A DNA stretch of 64,000 nt from Polyangium jinanense (GTDB taxonomy: Bacteria; Myxococcota; Polyangia; Polyangiales; Polyangiaceae): NCBI RefSeq assembly GCF_028435365.1, contig NZ_JAGTJJ010000051.1, positions 1 through 64,000 on the forward strand, read 5' to 3'. Every line of letters begins with the position of its first letter. Within the stretch, counting starts at the first letter, position 1. The position numbers and the translations under genes are program-made. Shown here piece after piece: positions 61,031 through 64,000 of this stretch. The notes beneath the pieces are model-generated. The model was not told the DNA's origin. It saw only the letters and a list, made by a program, of their open reading frames with translations, and ran no database searches.

Positions 61031-63007
61031 ATGATTGTCATCTTCGCCCGTCTCCGATCACTCGTTGCGCTGCTCGCGGCGGCGCTGGTGCTCGTGGCCG
61101 CGCCCCTCGCGAGGGCCGATTACGGCGATCCCCCCGAGGTCGAGGCGCAGCGCCTGGTGCACGTGCTCGGCTACGTGGGCGCGGACTACGGCGGCGCCGT
61201 GGAGCACGGCGCGATCACGAACCAGGGCGAGTACGACGAGCAGCTCTCGCTCCTCGACGACGGCGCGAAGATCGCCGGGCGGATCCAGCCCGCGCTGCCC
61301 GCCGATGCGCCGCGCGTGGATCTGCCGTCGCTCGTCGGCAAGGTGCGCGGGCTCGTCGACAAGAAGGCGCCCGCGAGCGAGGTGACGGCAGCGACGCTCG
61401 ATGCGCGCACGGCGATCCTCGGCGCGTTCCGTCTCGCGGAGGCGCCGGCGACGGCCCCGAACGCCGAGCGCGGCCGTGAGATCTTTCAGAAGCACTGCAC
61501 CGAGTGCCACGGCGAGCAAGGCCGCGGCGACACGCCGAAGGCCGCGACGCTGAACCCGCGGCCCGCGAACTTCTGGGATCCGGACGTGGCCGACGGCATG
61601 ACGCCGTTCCGCGTGGCGAGCACCGTGCGCTTCGGCGTGCAAGGCACCGCGATGGTGCCGTTCTCGCAACTCAGCGAGGCCGAGCGATGGGATGTCGCGT
61701 TCTACGTGGTCTCGCTGCGGCACACGGAGGCGGCCGCGGACGGCTCGCCGACGTACGCGCTCGCGGAGCTTGCGACCCGCTCGGATGCGTCGCTGCGCGC
61801 GGAGCTGCTCGCCGCGGGCGTGGCGCAGGATCGTGTCTCCGCGGTGCTCGCGGATTTGCGGAAGCGCGCGCCTTACGAGGATCGCGCGGCTCGCTCGCCG
61901 CTCGCGCTCGCGCGGGCCAAGCTCGATCGGGCGCGTGTCGCGCTCCAGCGTGGCGATCGCGAGGGCGCGAAGGGGCAGATCATCGACAGCTACCTCGAAG
62001 GCGTCGAGCCGGTCGAGGCGCAGCTCAAGTCGATGGACGCCGGCGTCGTGGCGCGCATCGAGGACCACTACATGGGCATGCGCGCCGCGCTCGATCGGGG
62101 CGAAACGCCGGCCGAGCTCAGTGCGGCGATCGGCCGGACGCTCGCGGAGCTCACGGCCGCTGAATCGAGGCTCAAGGAAGGCGCGAAGCGGACGAGCTTC
62201 GTGTCCACGGCGATCTCGAGCGGCGGCATCGTCGTGCGCGAGGGCGTCGAGGCCGCGCTGCTCGTCGCGGCGCTGCTCGGCCTCGCGGCGCAGGCGGGCC
62301 ACTCGGACAAGAAGCGTTACGTCCACGCCGGGTGGGCTGCGGCGATCCTCCTCGGCGTGCTCACGTTCATCCTCTCGCTCCGGCTCGTCACGATCTCGGG
62401 CGCGAAGCGCGAGCTCATCGAGGGCATCACGGCCCTGCTCGCGACGGCCGTGCTCTTCTACGTGAGCTACTCGCTGCTCGCGAAACGCGAGGTCCAGCGC
62501 TGGATGCGCTTCCTCAAGGAGCACATCTCGCCGCGCAAGGCCGCGCTCTCGCTCTTCGGCGTCTCGTTCCTCGCGGCTTACCGCGAGGCGTTCGAGACCG
62601 TCCTCTTCTACCAGGCCCTGCTCGCCTCCGACGCCTCGTCGCTCGCAGCCGTCGTGGGTGCGGCCGTCGGCGCGGTCGTGCTCGTGATCATCGTGGCGAT
62701 GTACACGCGGGCTGGACGTTTCGCGCCGCCGCAGGTCTTCTTCCGCATCTCCAGCTACCTGCTCTACGGCCTCGCGGTCGTCTTCATCGGCCAGGGCCTC
62801 TCGGCGCTGCAGATGGCGGGCGTCGTGCCGGCGCACCGGGTCGGCCTGCCGAGCGTGCCCGTCGTTGGCTTCTATCCGACGCTCGAGACGATCACCGCGC
62901 AGCTCGTCCTGCTCGCGCTCGCGGTGGGCGCGTACGTGTGGAACAAGCGTTCGCCCGCGGCCGGCCCCCCGCCGCGCGGCGCGACGCCCGCGCCGGCGAA
63001 GGGTTAG
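61031..63007 (+). CDS. cytochrome c-FTR1 iron permease fusion
   Basis: The product is 658 residues with a signal peptide (about 1-29, LVALLAAALVLVAAPLARA). A c-type cytochrome domain follows, with the heme motif CTECH (near 157) and a likely axial Met in GTAMVPFSQLSEAERWDVAF. The C-terminal half has seven membrane segments and the FTR1 acidic motifs REGVEA (about 405) and REAFET (about 525), which in yeast Ftr1 read REGLE and move iron. Cytochrome-fused FTR1 proteins are known in bacteria for ferrous iron uptake. No ribosome binding site is evident. It overlaps the convergent phosphoesterase by 4 bp. Confidence 0.9.
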   Translation: MIVIFARLRSLVALLAAALVLVAAPLARADYGDPPEVEAQRLVHVLGYVGADYGGAVEHGAITNQGEYDEQLSLLDDGAKIAGRIQPALPADAPRVDLPSLVGKVRGLVDKKAPASEVTAATLDARTAILGAFRLAEAPATAPNAERGREIFQKHCTECHGEQGRGDTPKAATLNPRPANFWDPDVADGMTPFRVASTVRFGVQGTAMVPFSQLSEAERWDVAFYVVSLRHTEAAADGSPTYALAELATRSDASLRAELLAAGVAQDRVSAVLADLRKRAPYEDRAARSPLALARAKLDRARVALQRGDREGAKGQIIDSYLEGVEPVEAQLKSMDAGVVARIEDHYMGMRAALDRGETPAELSAAIGRTLAELTAAESRLKEGAKRTSFVSTAISSGGIVVREGVEAALLVAALLGLAAQAGHSDKKRYVHAGWAAAILLGVLTFILSLRLVTISGAKRELIEGITALLATAVLFYVSYSLLAKREVQRWMRFLKEHISPRKAALSLFGVSFLAAYREAFETVLFYQALLASDASSLAAVVGAAVGAVVLVIIVAMYTRAGRFAPPQVFFRISSYLLYGLAVVFIGQGLSALQMAGVVPAHRVGLPSVPVVGFYPTLETITAQLVLLALAVGAYVWNKRSPAAGPPPRGATPAPAKG

Positions 63008-63864
63008 AACGCAACCCGGTGAACCGCTGGGGCCCCCGGGTGCAAGAGCCGGAGGCCTCGGCGGGCGACGTCCTCGGCGCTCGTCGCCGACTCCGCGAGA
63101 TCCCACTCCAGATACATCTTGTCCCCGTCGAAGCAGCCGAAGCTCGTCGACACGCAGAGCATCGGCTCGCGATCGATCGCGTAGCCCGTCCGCGCGACGT
63201 CGTGCCCGTACACGGCGACGCGCGCGTTCGAATGGATGGCGCGGAGGAAGGACCAGGCGCGCTCGGACGATGTCGTCCGAGCCCAAAGGAGCGCCCCGAG
63301 CGTCCCGCGGGCGGCCATCTCTTCGAGCGTCAGGCCTGTACACCCGTCGAGCGACAGGTTCTCGAGATCGTCGCGGCTCTGGATGCGCGCGTGCGGCGCC
63401 GCGTGCAGCATGACGAGCTGAGCCTTCGGGGCCACGGCGACGAACGGCCACGTACGGAACCAGGCGCGCATCGCCAGCGTGCCTTCGTCGCCGAGCAGCT
63501 CCTCGAGCCGCATCGCTTCGTCCGGGAAGAACTTCGCTACGATCGGACCGCCGACGTGCGCGTGCTCGTGGTTGCCGAGCAGATAGTGCACGCGGCCCGG
63601 GTACCTGTTTTGCAGCTCGCGTGCTCGTTCGAGCAGCGCCGGCGAATCGCCTTCGTAGTAGCTGCCGAGGTAGTCGGGCCAATCCATCTCGGCGAGCTCG
63701 GGCCCGTGTACCAGGTCGCCGGTGACGACCAGGACGGCCCCGTCGGGCTCGCGGGCGGCGCGTTCGAAAATGGCAGTGATGCGCTCGAAGTCGTCCACGT
63801 GACCCTGGAGGTCCGTGGCGACGATGAGCTTGCCGCGTTCTGGAAGCACGACGACGCGTCGCAC
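63004..63864 (-). CDS. calcineurin-like metallophosphoesterase
   Basis: The product is 286 residues. The metal-binding blocks are in order: VATDLQGHVDDF (16-27), VVTGDLVHG (about 47-55), LLGNHEHAHVGG (about 94-105), then HAAPHARI and VYGHDVARTG (about 220-229). Size and order match the calcineurin-like superfamily; the first block has D-x-Q-G-H in place of D-x-H. It is cytosolic. Substrates may be nucleotides or phosphoproteins; it lies opposite the iron permease and there is no context clue. Confidence 0.85.
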   Translation of the reverse strand: MRRVVVLPERGKLIVATDLQGHVDDFERITAIFERAAREPDGAVLVVTGDLVHGPELAEMDWPDYLGSYYEGDSPALLERARELQNRYPGRVHYLLGNHEHAHVGGPIVAKFFPDEAMRLEELLGDEGTLAMRAWFRTWPFVAVAPKAQLVMLHAAPHARIQSRDDLENLSLDGCTGLTLEEMAARGTLGALLWARTTSSERAWSFLRAIHSNARVAVYGHDVARTGYAIDREPMLCVSTSFGCFDGDKMYLEWDLAESATSAEDVARRGLRLLHPGAPAVHRVAF

Positions 63865-64000
63865 AGCGGGCGAGAGTACCGCACTTCGGTCTTCTTGCTC
63901 GTGAAAGCGCGCACGCCCTCGTCACATCGGGCGAGGTGGCCGCGATCTGAGCGGAATGTCACCCGGTAGCGTCTCGCTGGCCTGGGGGCTACTCTACCGC
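63865..64000. other. window end, upstream region of the phosphoesterase
   Basis: The last 136 bp contain no gene I can support. They form the promoter region of the minus-strand phosphoesterase. No clear promoter hexamers are visible. Confidence 0.4.

Noticed and set aside
61058..63925. 955-codon minus-strand open frame opposite the iron permease
   Set aside because: Composition is Arg-rich shadow sequence; the plus-strand frame has clear heme and FTR1 motifs.

Overview
The window is very GC-rich (about 70% by eye) and looks like a myxobacterium of the Polyangium/Sorangium type. This is inferred from gene content: ECF-type sigma factors with membrane tails, many lipobox proteins, a VgrG/Rhs effector cassette, a PilZ protein fused to an acyltransferase-like region, a Ser/Thr kinase on a very long protein, and a type III polyketide synthase. 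No rRNA, tRNA or CRISPR locus is recognisable.

Region 1 (1-16.7 kb) is a mosaic accessory region. A GC-rich plasmid- or ICE-like backbone carries a degenerate Toprim-like protein, an iteron-like array near 3.7 kb, a ribbon-helix-helix/MobC-like protein, an HEXXH metalloprotein, a coiled-coil protein and two overlapping sigma-like genes. Visibly lower-GC cargo genes interrupt it: a membrane-anchored unknown and a GGDEF protein (1.1-3.1 kb), a SEC-C protein bracketed by 150-bp repeats (7.5-8.7 kb), and a truncated N6-adenine methylase with a zinc-ribbon protein and an HTH regulator (10.8-14.9 kb). A four-gene minus-strand set with a SUFU-type immunity protein follows; its last gene encodes only 52 residues.

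Region 2 (17.1-29.8 kb). A minus-strand operon encodes an ECF sigma factor, a TPR/PEGA-like outer-membrane protein and a Cys-rich lipoprotein, with the same 32-bp motif upstream of it and just beyond its end. Next, on the plus strand, come a type VI secretion VgrG, a TPR-like partner, a PAAR-Rhs toxin with a variable C-terminal tip, and its likely immunity gene, followed by a broken AlbA_2/Schlafen-type fragment.

Region 3 (30-35.9 kb) ends the accessory DNA. It has a zinc-knuckle membrane protein, a large Pro/Ala-rich protein with a duplicated domain, 204-bp tandem repeats, an array of 16-bp palindromic boxes, an excisionase-like gene and a tyrosine recombinase. I infer that an integrative element ends near 35.87 kb.

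Region 4 (35.9-64 kb) looks like chromosomal core. It holds a non-coding array of short palindromes spaced about 43 bp; a lipid/polyketide set (two desaturases, a GIDE-like membrane protein, type III PKS, FAD oxidoreductase); housekeeping genes (EVE, L,D-transpeptidase, sigma factor); a PilZ-acyltransferase plus E1/nitroreductase pair; a kinase; an M14 peptidase; a lipoprotein; a kynureninase-like enzyme with a GNAT; a cytochrome c-FTR1 iron permease; and a metallophosphoesterase. Two convergent intergenic regions (42.5-42.8 and 51.9-52.2 kb) each carry an inverted pair of a conserved multi-hairpin repeat whose stems show compensatory changes.
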